The translations under genes and the position numbers were made by a program. This document shows positions 19,798 to 28,975 of a stretch of 64,000 bases of DNA, piece after piece. The notes under the pieces are model-generated. The model was not told where the DNA came from, did no database searches, and was given only the letters and a program-made list of their open reading frames with translations. The stretch spans positions 44,871 through 108,870 of the forward strand of contig JBGCFI010000076.1 of NCBI GenBank assembly GCA_045106855.1, in the 5' to 3' direction. Every line of letters begins with the position of its first letter. Position 1 is the stretch's first letter. The DNA is from Granulosicoccus sp045106855 (lineage in GTDB: Bacteria; Pseudomonadota; Gammaproteobacteria; Granulosicoccales; Granulosicoccaceae).

Positions 19798-20427
19798 ATG
19801 ACTGATAACACGTGTTGCTCAGCTTGTGGCGTGACTAAAAACAAAGGGGAATATTGCCACTATTGCGGCACCTTGTACCCTGAAGCCATCAAAGCCGATC
19901 AGGCTCAACGTGCTGCACCCATTGGTTCTTTAGATAGTAAATATCATGTCGAGAATACTCAGGAAGGCCTGGTAATCTGGTGGAACTGGCGTAGTTTGTC
20001 GGTGTGGTTTTTTTTCGTGACCATACTGGTCTGGAATGTCATTGCCTGGCGCATGGAAAACGGGTTGATCACACTCATCGGCATGGGACTGATTGCGTGG
20101 ATCATCATCATCCTGTTAAACAAAACCCGGATTCATGTCACCACGAATGGCATCAGTGTTCAACACCGGCCTGTACCTTGCCGTCGTGGATATCAGTTCA
20201 ACGCTGTCGATATCCAGCAACTCTATGTGTCCAGAGAACAAAAGCGCGCCAAAGACAGAACATGGCACGCACCCGCCTTACAGCTCATCACACAAAACGG
20301 ACAGCGGCACACCATCTTAAACGGTACCGCTGAATCTGAATTTGCTGATTTCGAAACGCTACGTCGCAAGATTCTTTCGCAACTCGGTATTGAACCCCGA
20401 CATGCGCTCGGTCAAACAATGCGATAA
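19798..20427 (+). CDS. Zinc-ribbon membrane protein of unknown function
   Basis: About 209 residues. The N-terminus has CCSACG then CHYCG 14 residues later, a zinc-ribbon. Two closely spaced hydrophobic helices lie near residues 61-78 (WFFFVTILVWNVIAW) and 86-99 (LIGMGLIAWIIIIL), followed by a mostly beta cytoplasmic domain. The frame is open further upstream, but ATG 19798, 10 bp behind the siderophore-interacting gene, places the zinc motif at the start. No family was recognised, and nothing in it suggests a specific function. Confidence 0.7.
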   Translation: MTDNTCCSACGVTKNKGEYCHYCGTLYPEAIKADQAQRAAPIGSLDSKYHVENTQEGLVIWWNWRSLSVWFFFVTILVWNVIAWRMENGLITLIGMGLIAWIIIILLNKTRIHVTTNGISVQHRPVPCRRGYQFNAVDIQQLYVSREQKRAKDRTWHAPALQLITQNGQRHTILNGTAESEFADFETLRRKILSQLGIEPRHALGQTMR

Positions 20428-20435
20428 CAGACTAT

Positions 20436-21347
20436 CTAATGCAATGTTCCCGGTGACACGTCACCATCATCCGTATCGGCAGCATCTTGACTTGAGACAC
20501 CCTTGAACAAAGCGGCCACATCAACAGCATCGTAGGCATATAAGGCATCGCAGAACTCACAGGTAATCTCGACACTGCCCTGCTCTTCGACAATGCTATC
20601 GACTTCGGGCTTGCCCAAGCCCGCAAGCATGCCGTCAGTGCGCTCTCGTGAGCAACTGCAATGAAACGCTACAGTTTGTGGATCGAATAATCGAACTCGC
20701 TCCTCATGAAACAGTCGAAATAGAAGGGTTTCTGCGCTCTCTTTGCACATCTCCTCTTCTGTGAGCGTTTCACATAACACGGTGGCGCGCTGCCAACCGT
20801 CAGCATCATGGTAAGTGCGTTCTTCGACAGGCAGTTTCTGAATAAGGACACCGGCAGCGGATTTTTCAGACACAGAAAGATAAAGCTGTGTGGGCAATTG
20901 CTCGCTTGTCCGGAAATAGGTTTGCAGAGCTGTTGCAATATTATCGCCTTCCAATGGCACGATGCCTTGATAGGGTTCTGCTGTGCGGTTGGCTTCGATG
21001 GTGATGATCATTCGGGCATCGCTGCCAAATGCGCACGCAAGCTTTGTGTTTTCGGGCTCGGTAGTCCAGCGTGCCAGGCCACGTACCTTACCCTCATTGG
21101 TTACCTGCACTACGAGCAAATGAATGGGTCCCTCACCACTGACCTGCAAGGTCATTTTGCCGGCAAATTTGATAGTTCCTGCCAACAACATGGCGGCAAC
21201 GAAAGCCTCGCCCAGAATATGTTTTACAGCCGGCGGATAGTCCGTGCGGGCAACCGCTTCCAGCCAGGTCTCGTCAAGCTGAACGAGTTGTCCTCGTACA
21301 TCACACGAATCCACAAGAAACTTCTGCTGTACGTCTCGTTCGCGCAC
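20436..21347 (-). CDS. hslO: 33 kDa redox-regulated chaperonin Hsp33
   Basis: A 303-residue cytoplasmic holdase activated by oxidation and unfolding. The C-terminal zinc switch has four cysteines as CSC and CEFC (HCSCSRER and ITCEFCDALY); in the family the reduced cysteines bind zinc and disulfides switch the chaperone on. The N-terminal domain has the usual RGQLVQLDETW start region and the EGPIHLLVVQVT strand. It sits 3 bp behind the BASS-like transporter gene and converges on the zinc-ribbon membrane protein. Confidence 0.95.
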   Translation of the reverse strand: MRERDVQQKFLVDSCDVRGQLVQLDETWLEAVARTDYPPAVKHILGEAFVAAMLLAGTIKFAGKMTLQVSGEGPIHLLVVQVTNEGKVRGLARWTTEPENTKLACAFGSDARMIITIEANRTAEPYQGIVPLEGDNIATALQTYFRTSEQLPTQLYLSVSEKSAAGVLIQKLPVEERTYHDADGWQRATVLCETLTEEEMCKESAETLLFRLFHEERVRLFDPQTVAFHCSCSRERTDGMLAGLGKPEVDSIVEEQGSVEITCEFCDALYAYDAVDVAALFKGVSSQDAADTDDGDVSPGTLH

Positions 21348-21350
21348 GTT

Positions 21351-22298
21351 TTACTCCAGTCTGCGGTAAAAGAAATGACCTAATAACGGTGTCAGGTACA
21401 TAGGGATTTGATAACAGGCGATAAACAGTAATAGCGATTCGGTGAAAGATGCAGGCAATGCGGTTAAATACAAGGCAACGTTACGATTTCCGTAGATGAC
21501 ACCCGTGCTGATGATACCTGCGGGAGGACATTTCAGTGCTCTGGCAGTACTCGCCCCCAATAGCTGAAAACCTGCATTGATAACGGTGGCAACGGCCAGT
21601 GCTACCGACAAATCGCGAAGCGTTGTGTCAGGTGCATGAAGCGCACTCATCAAACCGATGACCATCAATGCAAGTGTCAGGGCGGACGCCCCATCCAGCG
21701 CATTGATCGATAGCGGGATCTGCCGGTTTTTGGCAAAGCGTGTGCACACCACACCCGCACACGTAGCGCTAACGATCAAAGCCAGCAGTTTTATGGATGG
21801 CAGCAGCAAACCAGCAATAGGTTGATCAGTAAACAGCAGTAAAAGAACAGGCAAACAGGTAACCGGTAGTAACAGCGTGCCTGCAATCAACCAGCGCAAT
21901 GCCAACGCACCATCTCCCTTGATAAGCAGCACAAGGTTAGGGCTGCCGGAAATTGGCGAAGCCGCCGCGACAAGCGTTGCAGCCAGACGCCAGACATCAC
22001 TGATGCCGATGAGAGTGGCAATGGCAAATACCAGCAATGGGAAGGCAAGCTGTGCAATCGCTACACGAATTAAAAGCGCAAGCCAGCCATCGCTGTGCAT
22101 GGCACCAGAGGAGGCATTGGCCAGAGCACCACTGCTTGCAAGCCTTACGACAGCCAGAAACAGCAGCAGCCAGATACACGGACCAATCAACAAGCCAAGC
22201 GGTTTTGCAGCCCATGGCAGTACGAACCCACCCACAAGTCCAAGTGGCAGTACCCATCGACCTTGCCGGCCGCAAAATTCCAGAGCTCGAAGAAGCAC
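21351..22298 (-). CDS. BASS-like (bile acid:sodium symporter family) membrane protein
   Basis: A 315-residue integral membrane protein with roughly nine or ten hydrophobic helices and short loops. Features consistent with the BASS/SBF fold are a SPISGSPNLVLLIKGDGALAL segment in mid-protein and the GNRNVALYLTALP motif near the C-terminus, close to the G-RN-ALA motif of SBF carriers. The transported substrate is unknown; organic anions or pantoate-like acids are typical of the family. It is sandwiched between gatB (20 bp upstream) and hslO (3 bp downstream), so probably in their transcript. Confidence 0.65.
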   Translation of the reverse strand: MLLRALEFCGRQGRWVLPLGLVGGFVLPWAAKPLGLLIGPCIWLLLFLAVVRLASSGALANASSGAMHSDGWLALLIRVAIAQLAFPLLVFAIATLIGISDVWRLAATLVAAASPISGSPNLVLLIKGDGALALRWLIAGTLLLPVTCLPVLLLLFTDQPIAGLLLPSIKLLALIVSATCAGVVCTRFAKNRQIPLSINALDGASALTLALMVIGLMSALHAPDTTLRDLSVALAVATVINAGFQLLGASTARALKCPPAGIISTGVIYGNRNVALYLTALPASFTESLLLFIACYQIPMYLTPLLGHFFYRRLE

Positions 22299-22317
22299 CC
22301 TCGTTGGCCGAGCTGCT

Positions 22318-23754
22318 CTAGGCTTTCAATTTTTCCTTGAGCATTTGATTCAACTGCGCCGGATTGGCCTTGCCTTTGGATGCCTTCATGACAGCGCCAA
22401 CAAAGTAGGAGAGCAATTTCTCCTTTCCCGCACGGTATTCGGCAAGTTGCGACGGGTTGGCTGCTATGACCTCATCAACCATGGCTTCAATGGCACCAGT
22501 GTCGCTGATCTGCTTCAATCCACGCGCTTCGATAATGGCATCGACATCATGCTCGCCCGACCAAAGTGCATCAAATACCTGTTTACCCAGCTTGCCCGAC
22601 AACGTTCCATCATCCACACGACTGATCAGCATACCCAATTCGCTAGCAGCAACCGGCATGTCGGCTAACAACACATCTTCTTTATTCATGCGCCCGAAGA
22701 CATCGCCCAGCAACCAGTTGGCAGCAAGCTTGGGAGTAAAACTCTGCCCTTGCAGAACAGCTTCGAAGTAGTTAGCGGTCTGCTTGTCAGAACATAATGA
22801 TTGTGCGTCGACAGGTGGAATACCCAGTTCATCGATAAAGCGCTGACGACGCTTTGCCGGCAACTCTGGCATCGTTTGGGCAACAGCATCGATAAAGGCG
22901 TCATCAATGACCAGTGGCGGAAGATCGGGATCTGGAAAATAGCGATAGTCGTTGGCTTCTTCCTTGGAGCGCATCGAACGTGTTTCGTCCTTGTCGGCAT
23001 CATACAAGCGAGTTTCCTGAACGATTTTTCCACCGTCCTCAAGGATATCGATTTGTCGCTCAACTTCGAAATCGATAGCCCGTTCCAGAAAGCGGAATGA
23101 ATTGACATTTTTGACTTCCGTGCGCGTGCCCAGAGTCTCAGAGCCCAGGGGCCGTACAGATACGTTTGCATCGCAACGAAACGAGCCTTCCTGCATATTC
23201 CCGTCACAGATATCGATGTACTGCACCAGCGAGTGAATGTAACGTGCGTAGGCAACTGCTTCGGTTGCCGAACGCATATCAGGCTCAGAGACAATTTCCA
23301 GTAAAGGTGTGCCAGCACGATTCAGGTCGATCCCGGTAGCGCCTTCGAAAAGATCATGCACCGACTTGCCGGCGTCTTCTTCAAGGTGTGCACGCGTCAG
23401 GCCGACGCGCTTTTCACTGCCGTCCGGAAGGGTTACCGTTATTGCCCCTTCACCAACGATAGGATGCGCCATCTGGCTTATCTGATAGCCTTTGGGGAGA
23501 TCCGGATAGAAGTAGTTCTTGCGCGCAAACACTGAATACTTGCCAATGCTAGCGTCGGTGGCAAGCGCAAACTTGACCGCCATGCGCACAACATCCTTGT
23601 TAACAACAGGCAGTACGCCGGGTAGACCTAAATCCACCGCACACGCCTGTGAATTGGGTTCAGCACCAAACGATGTGGAGGCGGCCGAAAATATCTTGGA
23701 ACGAGTAGCGAGCTGAGCATGAATCTCAAGCCCTATAACAGTTTCCCATGCCAT
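22318..23754 (-). CDS. gatB: Aspartyl/glutamyl-tRNA amidotransferase subunit B
   Basis: A 478-residue GatB that phosphorylates and amidates mischarged Asp-tRNA(Asn) and/or Glu-tRNA(Gln). The N-terminus WETVIGLEIHAQL is diagnostic. YQISQMAHPIVGEG and DLNRAGTPLLEIVSEPD follow, and the YqeY-like tail domain ends in NQMLKEKLKA. The frame extends 25 codons upstream, but ATG 23754 has a Shine-Dalgarno (TGAGGGA) and lies 10 bp behind gatA. It is the last subunit gene of gatCAB. Confidence 0.96.
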   Translation of the reverse strand: MAWETVIGLEIHAQLATRSKIFSAASTSFGAEPNSQACAVDLGLPGVLPVVNKDVVRMAVKFALATDASIGKYSVFARKNYFYPDLPKGYQISQMAHPIVGEGAITVTLPDGSEKRVGLTRAHLEEDAGKSVHDLFEGATGIDLNRAGTPLLEIVSEPDMRSATEAVAYARYIHSLVQYIDICDGNMQEGSFRCDANVSVRPLGSETLGTRTEVKNVNSFRFLERAIDFEVERQIDILEDGGKIVQETRLYDADKDETRSMRSKEEANDYRYFPDPDLPPLVIDDAFIDAVAQTMPELPAKRRQRFIDELGIPPVDAQSLCSDKQTANYFEAVLQGQSFTPKLAANWLLGDVFGRMNKEDVLLADMPVAASELGMLISRVDDGTLSGKLGKQVFDALWSGEHDVDAIIEARGLKQISDTGAIEAMVDEVIAANPSQLAEYRAGKEKLLSYFVGAVMKASKGKANPAQLNQMLKEKLKA

Positions 23755-23764
23755 AGCTATTCCC

Positions 23765-25219
23765 TCACGCAATTCCGGCTGGTGACTGAACATGCCAGTC
23801 AGTAATCTGTTGATAGCGATGGCCGACATTTAACAGCTGCGCTTCCTGGTAGGCAGGTGCAACTATTTGCAAACCGATCGGCAAGCCTTCGCTGAAACCA
23901 CAGGGCACTGATATTCCCGGCAAGCCGCTGAGGTTGGCAGACACGGTAAAAAGATCGTTCAGGTACATACTGGTTGGGTCACTATGTTTCTCACCGCTTT
24001 TGAATGCGGTTGTGGGCGTTGTCGGTCCGGCTATGACATCTACCTTTTTAAACGCTTCGGTAAAATCATTGCTGACAAGTTGCCGCACTTGTTGCGCCTT
24101 CAGATAGTACGCATCGTAATAACCGGCAGACAAGGCATACGTCCCGATCAGTATTCGGCGCTTGACCTCTTTGCCAAAACCTTCGCCGCGCGTTCGCGTG
24201 TAAAGATCTTCAAGGTTCTGCGGATTCTCGCAACGATATCCAAAACGGACACCATCGAACCTGGACAGGTTACTGGACGCCTCTGCCGGCGCTATGACGT
24301 AATACGCCGGGATGCAGTGTTGTTGATTAGGCAAGCTGACGGGCTTGAGAACAGCTCCGGCCTTTTCCAGTTCTGCTAACGCTGCATGCACATGCGAGGC
24401 AATCTCAGGGGCAAGGCCTTCACCAAAATATTCGTCAGGAATGCCAATGCGCAATCCATCGAGATCGTTATCCAGCGCAGCACTGAAATCTGGAACTGCT
24501 GTGGCGCTACTGGTGGAGTCTCTGACATCGTGCCCGGACATGGCCTGCAAAAGCAACGCGCAGTCTTCTGCGGTTCTGGCCATGGGGCCGCCCTGATCCA
24601 GACTGGATGCAAACGCGATCATACCGTAGCGCGATACCCGCCCATACGTGGGTTTGATGCCGGTAATTCCACAGAACGCTGCAGGTTGCCGGATAGAGCC
24701 TCCAGTATCGGTGCCAGTGGCGGCTGATGCCAACTGCGCGGCAACGATAGCTGCGCTACCTCCCGAGGATCCTCCGGGGACTCTGTCGTGGTGCCATGGG
24801 TTTGCTACCGGACCGAAGTAGCTGTTTTCGTTGGACGAGCCCATTGCAAATTCGTCCATATTGGCTTTACCCAGCATCACCGTGCCTGCATCACGGAGTT
24901 TATCGACCACCGTTGCGTTGTAAGGCGCTTTGAAGTTTTGCAGAATTCGGGATCCGCAGCTTGTCACCAGGCCCTGGGTACAGAATATGTCCTTGTGGGC
25001 AATGGGAATACCCGTCAATGGACCTGCGTTTCCCGATACACGCGTTTTGTCAGCCTCGGTAGCTGCCGCGCGCGCACCATCGAAGTCAACGTGCAAATAC
25101 GCATTAAGCGCTGGATTAAGGCGCTCGATACGCTCGAGGTAATGATTGACCAGCTCCGCGCTACTTACGTCGGAAGCCTGGAGCATCGCAGCCTGCTGGG
25201 CCAGCGTTTTGTCATGCAT
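23765..25219 (-). CDS. gatA: Aspartyl/glutamyl-tRNA amidotransferase subunit A
   Basis: A 484-residue amidase-signature protein that liberates ammonia from glutamine for the GatCAB transamidation. The Ser-cisSer-Lys triad is visible: Lys in IAHKDIFC, and the serines in PGGSSGGSAA and DTGGSIRQPAAF. Length is standard. It lies 33 bp behind gatC and 10 bp ahead of gatB. Confidence 0.96.
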   Translation of the reverse strand: MHDKTLAQQAAMLQASDVSSAELVNHYLERIERLNPALNAYLHVDFDGARAAATEADKTRVSGNAGPLTGIPIAHKDIFCTQGLVTSCGSRILQNFKAPYNATVVDKLRDAGTVMLGKANMDEFAMGSSNENSYFGPVANPWHHDRVPGGSSGGSAAIVAAQLASAATGTDTGGSIRQPAAFCGITGIKPTYGRVSRYGMIAFASSLDQGGPMARTAEDCALLLQAMSGHDVRDSTSSATAVPDFSAALDNDLDGLRIGIPDEYFGEGLAPEIASHVHAALAELEKAGAVLKPVSLPNQQHCIPAYYVIAPAEASSNLSRFDGVRFGYRCENPQNLEDLYTRTRGEGFGKEVKRRILIGTYALSAGYYDAYYLKAQQVRQLVSNDFTEAFKKVDVIAGPTTPTTAFKSGEKHSDPTSMYLNDLFTVSANLSGLPGISVPCGFSEGLPIGLQIVAPAYQEAQLLNVGHRYQQITDWHVQSPAGIA

Positions 25220-25252
25220 AGTGGCGGAATCTTGTTGATCTGTGGGACTGTT

Positions 25253-25540
25253 TCATTCGATAACACGCGGAACCAGGAAATATCCGTCCTGAGATTCCGG
25301 TGCGGGCTCCTGCAGAGTGTCTCGCTGGTCGGTCTCGGTTACCGCATCTTCACGCAACCACAAACTTGCACTGGCCGGATGGGCCATAGGCTCGATGCCG
25401 GTTGTATCAATGGCTTGCAGCTGCTCTACGAGCGTCAGCACACTGGACACATCAGCCGCTAGCGGTTCCAGCTCTTCAGGTGCCAGGCCAACGCGCGCCA
25501 GATGGGCGATGGCTGCGATATCGTCAGGGTTAAGTGCCAC
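25253..25540 (-). CDS. gatC: Aspartyl/glutamyl-tRNA amidotransferase subunit C
   Basis: A small subunit of 95 residues that stabilises the GatA-GatB complex. NPDDIAAIAHLARVGL and DVSSVLTLVEQL are the conserved helical motifs, and PREDAV-like RLREDAVTETDQRD wraps the partner. The start is GTG 25540, preceded by GAAGG; this gives the family-standard length, whereas the longer open frame to 25606 would add non-conserved residues. It is first in gatC-gatA-gatB and divergent from slyX. Confidence 0.93.
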   Translation of the reverse strand: MALNPDDIAAIAHLARVGLAPEELEPLAADVSSVLTLVEQLQAIDTTGIEPMAHPASASLWLREDAVTETDQRDTLQEPAPESQDGYFLVPRVIE

Positions 25541-25651
25541 AGTATGCCTTCGGTGGAGATCAAACAGGCAAACGTACCATAAATGGGTTTGCAACTGCCC
25601 GGTCAAATGGTCAAAATTACCCGCCCCAAGCCAAAGGCCCGGAATCCATAC

Positions 25652-25870
25652 GTGTCAAGCGACGAACATAACCAACGCATCGAAGCCCTCGAACTCAAAC
25701 TCATGGAGGTTGAGAACACCGTGCAAGAACTCAACGCGGTGATATTGCGCCAGTATCGGGATATTGAGCGTCTTCAGCTGCAACAGGAGGAGCTTTTGCG
25801 ACGCTCCACTGGAGGTGCAGCGTCAGGCGCCATACCCACAAGCGAAGATGAGCTGCCACCGCACTATTGA
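25652..25870 (+). CDS. slyX: SlyX family protein
   Basis: A short coiled-coil protein of 72 residues, exactly the E. coli SlyX length when started at GTG 25652. RIEALELKLMEVENTVQELN is heptad-like and the C-terminus ends PPHY, the SlyX hallmark. The frame is open upstream to 25583 (with an ATG at 25610), but that part would overlap the gatC promoter region and is not conserved in style. The family has no established biochemical role. Confidence 0.85.
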   Translation: MSSDEHNQRIEALELKLMEVENTVQELNAVILRQYRDIERLQLQQEELLRRSTGGAASGAIPTSEDELPPHY

Positions 25871-25901
25871 AATGCCACGCAGCATAGGGTTGTTGCTTTG
25901 C

Positions 25902-26495
25902 CTAACGGCCAAGTATCAGCGTGGTACCATCGATTGCGTATTGCGGCACCTTCAGATTCTTGCTCGCATACTGGTCTTCGTACACGCGTCCAGCAAAATC
26001 GTAACGATCCTTGCCACAGCTATCAACGAAACCGCCTTCCCAGGCACGTCCCTGAAACGCTTCGCCGCTGGCAGGCACATGGGAAACTGTGCAGCCCTGT
26101 CCGGTACCGAGCGCAATAGCGACAAAATAATCCGCTGTTTCAGAGCGCAGTATGTTTTGTGCAAATGGTGGCTGATCGGAGCGAGCAGAGTCAGGATCCC
26201 TGAGGCGATCATCGGTTGTTCGCAGCTTTACCACGTCACTATCCATGCGTCGATAGACGAGAACGGGCCGGCCTTCCCAGGTCAGAAAATCCACCTCCCC
26301 GGGTTCAAGATTACTAATATCAACAAGCTTGCTGGGCACGGCCGGGACTTCACCGTCTCCAGACATGAGGGCCGATATGAACACATACACCATTCCGGCA
26401 AACCCGAGATACAACATCACCTTTGCAGCCACACGCAAACGAAGCCGGCGTCTGGCATCTTCGGAGCTGGCGGGTTTAATCTGGGTATCGGGCAC
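25902..26495 (-). CDS. Membrane-anchored Rieske-like protein lacking all four cluster ligands
   Basis: A 197-residue protein with a basic N-terminus, one transmembrane helix at ~26-44, then a soluble domain. From residue 58 it follows the bc1 Rieske subunit closely: VDISNLEPGE and WEGRPVLVYRR match the hinge/base strand, and YDFAGRV, NLKVPQY and GTTLILG match the family C-terminus. Yet aligning to the CTHLGC and CPCHGS boxes puts Gly130, Gly132, Asp158 and Gly161 at the ligand positions, while the two disulfide cysteines (Cys135, Cys160) remain. It therefore probably holds no [2Fe-2S] cluster. No cytochrome b or c1 gene is adjacent. Function unknown. Confidence 0.75.
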   Translation of the reverse strand: MPDTQIKPASSEDARRRLRLRVAAKVMLYLGFAGMVYVFISALMSGDGEVPAVPSKLVDISNLEPGEVDFLTWEGRPVLVYRRMDSDVVKLRTTDDRLRDPDSARSDQPPFAQNILRSETADYFVAIALGTGQGCTVSHVPASGEAFQGRAWEGGFVDSCGKDRYDFAGRVYEDQYASKNLKVPQYAIDGTTLILGR

Positions 26496-26539
26496 AGCAT
26501 TGGCCGGTTGTTAAGCAATCGTCCGAGTTTACGTTACTA

Positions 26540-27292
26540 ATGGATATCTGGACGCCACCCACTATCGTTACCCCCGATGAAGATGGCGCTGATTCTGTGC
26601 AGGCACAGGACTGGCTGCTTACCCGTCGTAACACCCAGGCTGCCGCATTGTCTCTGGTGCGCCCGGATGGTGTATCACTAACCGTGGATTTCGTACACGG
26701 CAAAAGCCGACACCGCACCACTGAAAGTGGCAACGGGGCTCAAGCTTTAACTAAAGCCCTGGGCATAAAAGCGTATGTAAAATCCCGCGGGACATATCCC
26801 ACCATCATCGATGCTACCGGCGGTCTGGGGCAGGATGCATGGGCGCTGGCTTCAACCGGCTGTCAACTGCTTATAATCGAGCAACATCCGGTGGTTCATG
26901 CATTGCTTGCAGACGGGCTTGCGCGCGCGCGCAACACGCCAGAATGCGCCAACATAGCTGAACGTATATCGCTGCATCATGGCGATGCAAGCCAGCATCT
27001 GCAGGCGTTGGTGGGCGACAATATACACGCCATCTATCTGGATCCCATGTATCCCGAACGACGCCGGAAAGCCAACAGCAAAAAAGGCATGCAGTTTCTC
27101 CATGCCCTTCTCGGACCACCGAAGGATGATGATCCCGCTCTACTCCTCAGCGCGCTGCGCTCGGGTGTATCAAGAGTGGCTGTTAAACGGCCGAAAGGCG
27201 CGCCGTTGTTGTCTGGAACCGATCAGTTTGCTGGTCAGCGAACCGTTATTGAGACCCCGAATACACGCTACGACGTGTACCACTGCCGCTAG
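26540..27292 (+). CDS. rsmJ: 16S rRNA (guanine1516-N2)-methyltransferase RsmJ
   Basis: A 250-residue SAM-dependent methyltransferase modifying G1516 of 16S rRNA. The SAM loop DATGGLGQDAWALAS is preceded by LTVDFVHGKSRHR, and the catalytic YLDPMYPERR motif is of the RsmJ/YhiQ type. VAVKRPKGAPLL is also characteristic. Length matches E. coli RsmJ. It diverges from the Rieske-like gene (44-bp gap) and is convergent with yajQ. Confidence 0.93.
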   Translation: MDIWTPPTIVTPDEDGADSVQAQDWLLTRRNTQAAALSLVRPDGVSLTVDFVHGKSRHRTTESGNGAQALTKALGIKAYVKSRGTYPTIIDATGGLGQDAWALASTGCQLLIIEQHPVVHALLADGLARARNTPECANIAERISLHHGDASQHLQALVGDNIHAIYLDPMYPERRRKANSKKGMQFLHALLGPPKDDDPALLLSALRSGVSRVAVKRPKGAPLLSGTDQFAGQRTVIETPNTRYDVYHCR

Positions 27293-27335
27293 CGGAACAG
27301 GCCACCACGGCAGCCCGGTGCTGCGTGAGGCTTGC

Positions 27336-27821
27336 TTAGTCCCTGAAGTTCTGAAACTGCATTGGCAGGCCCAGTTCAGCTTCCTTGAGTAGTGCCATGA
27401 CAGATTGCAGATCGTCGCGCTTCTTGCCGTTGACCCGTAGTTGCTCACCCTGAATCTGGGCCTGGACCTTGATCTTGGATTCCTTGATTTTGGCGATCGC
27501 TTTTTTTGCAGTTTCCTTGTCGATGCCCTGTTTGACGGTTACTGCCTGTTTGACGCCCTTACCGCTGTTTTCAACTTTGCCGGCCTCAAGACAGGCAATG
27601 TCAATCTTGCGTGCTGTCAGCTTCTGATAAAGCACCGGATGTATCTGCTGAATTTGAAAATCGCTGTCAGCATGCAGCATGATGATTTTACCGTCGCTGA
27701 GCTCGGCCTTGGCTGATGTACCCTTGAAATCGAACCTTGTACCAATTTCACGCTGGGTGTGATCCACCGCATTGGAAAGCTCATGCTGATCTACTTCCGA
27801 GACAACATCGAATGATGGCAT
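27336..27821 (-). CDS. yajQ: YajQ family nucleotide-binding protein
   Basis: A 161-residue cytoplasmic UPF0234 protein. MPSFDVVSEVD at the start and TRFDFKG are diagnostic; the start ATG 27821 gives the family length although the frame extends to 27896. Xanthomonas homologues bind cyclic di-GMP and others bind GTP or RNA, so the activity here is not certain. The longer frame would overlap the divergent DUF423 gene. Confidence 0.92.
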   Translation of the reverse strand: MPSFDVVSEVDQHELSNAVDHTQREIGTRFDFKGTSAKAELSDGKIIMLHADSDFQIQQIHPVLYQKLTARKIDIACLEAGKVENSGKGVKQAVTVKQGIDKETAKKAIAKIKESKIKVQAQIQGEQLRVNGKKRDDLQSVMALLKEAELGLPMQFQNFRD

Positions 27822-27889
27822 ACGTCTGCTCCGCTTTTCACTTAGTATTAGTGGATTAATTATCCACCAAAAACAGCCTTGATTCCTAA

Positions 27890-28297
27890 ATGACACAATG
27901 GATTCTCATCAGTGGCGCGCTCCTCGGCGCTCTGGCAGTTGCAACCGGGGCTTTTGGTGCACATGCCCTGCAAGGTGTGCTTGATGAGCGGGCGCGCGGC
28001 TGGTACGACACCGCGGTCACTTACCATGCGGGCCATGCTCTGGCAATCGTCGCCTGCGGGCTCGCGGCGTTATATGCCGGTTCACTGACTGATCCCGGAA
28101 ATGCCAGCCGATGGCTCAATGCATCAGCTATCTGCTTCATACTCGGTGTCGTTGTCTTCAGCGGTTCGCTCTATACAATGGCATTCACGGGTATCACCCG
28201 CCTGGGCATGATTACCCCCATAGGCGGCCTGTTATTAATCATTGCCTGGCTATGCCTGGCAGTCGGTGCCAGCAAATTGGGTAACGGAGTAAGTTAG
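27890..28297 (+). CDS. DUF423 small membrane protein
   Basis: A 135-residue membrane protein with four predicted helices. The N-terminal GALLGALAVATGAFGAHAL and YHAGHALAI motifs identify the DUF423 (YgdD-like) family, whose function is unknown. It is followed after 2 bp by pdxH and is probably co-transcribed with it. Divergent from yajQ. Confidence 0.9.
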   Translation: MTQWILISGALLGALAVATGAFGAHALQGVLDERARGWYDTAVTYHAGHALAIVACGLAALYAGSLTDPGNASRWLNASAICFILGVVVFSGSLYTMAFTGITRLGMITPIGGLLLIIAWLCLAVGASKLGNGVS

Positions 28298-28299
28298 AC

Positions 28300-28962
28300 A
28301 TGTCTGAAGATTCCAACACCGCCGATCTGATCGAACCACGACGTGACTACACGGCGGATACGCTCAGACGAAGCGATCTGGCCGATAGTCCATTCCAACA
28401 ATTCACGCAGTGGCTGCAGGATGCCCGCGATAAGAAAATACTGGACGCCACCGCAATGACCTTATGCACCGCAGATAGGTCCGGTCAACCCCATTCGCGT
28501 GTTGTGCTGCTTAAAAAATTCGATGAGAATGGTTTTGTCTGGTACACCTATCAGGAAAGTGACAAGGCCCGGCAACTCAGTGAAAACCCGAAGGCTTCGT
28601 TGCTTTTCTACTGGTGTGCATTAGAACGACAAGTGCGCATAGAGGGTACGGTTACGAAACTGGATCCGACGGAGGCGGACGAATACTTCTACTCACGCCC
28701 GGAAGGCAGCCGCTTCAGTGCCGCGGCATCGGTGCAGTCACAACCGGTTGATAGTCGTGAGATCCTTGAACAACGTGTTGCGCAACTACATGCACAACAC
28801 CCGGACGGTAATGTTCCAAGACCCGAGGTCTGGGGAGGATATCGCATCGTTCCTCACCGTCTCGAGTTCTGGCAAGGACGCGCAGACAGACTGCACGATC
28901 GTTTTGTATTTGAACGGGCAAACGGATCTGAACAATGGTCAATCGGACGGATTCAACCGTAA
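28300..28962 (+). CDS. pdxH: Pyridoxamine 5'-phosphate oxidase
   Basis: A 220-residue FMN enzyme that oxidises pyridoxamine- or pyridoxine-5'-phosphate to PLP. RRDYTADTLRRSDL near the start, QPHSRVVLLKKFDENGFVWYT for FMN binding, and the C-terminal WGGYRIVPHRLEFWQGRADRLHDR signature region are all visible. Length is standard. pdxA, another B6 gene, also lies in this window at 53.7 kb. Confidence 0.96.
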   Translation: MSEDSNTADLIEPRRDYTADTLRRSDLADSPFQQFTQWLQDARDKKILDATAMTLCTADRSGQPHSRVVLLKKFDENGFVWYTYQESDKARQLSENPKASLLFYWCALERQVRIEGTVTKLDPTEADEYFYSRPEGSRFSAAASVQSQPVDSREILEQRVAQLHAQHPDGNVPRPEVWGGYRIVPHRLEFWQGRADRLHDRFVFERANGSEQWSIGRIQP

Positions 28963-28975
28963 ACTCTTCGGCCAC

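Noticed and set aside
21877..22668. 263-codon plus-strand open frame
   Set aside because: It is antisense to the BASS-like transporter and gatB, both of which have clear family motifs.
28718..28975. Long upstream extension of the DUF1499 frame
   Set aside because: It overlaps pdxH in another frame; the signal-anchor helix begins right after ATG 28976.
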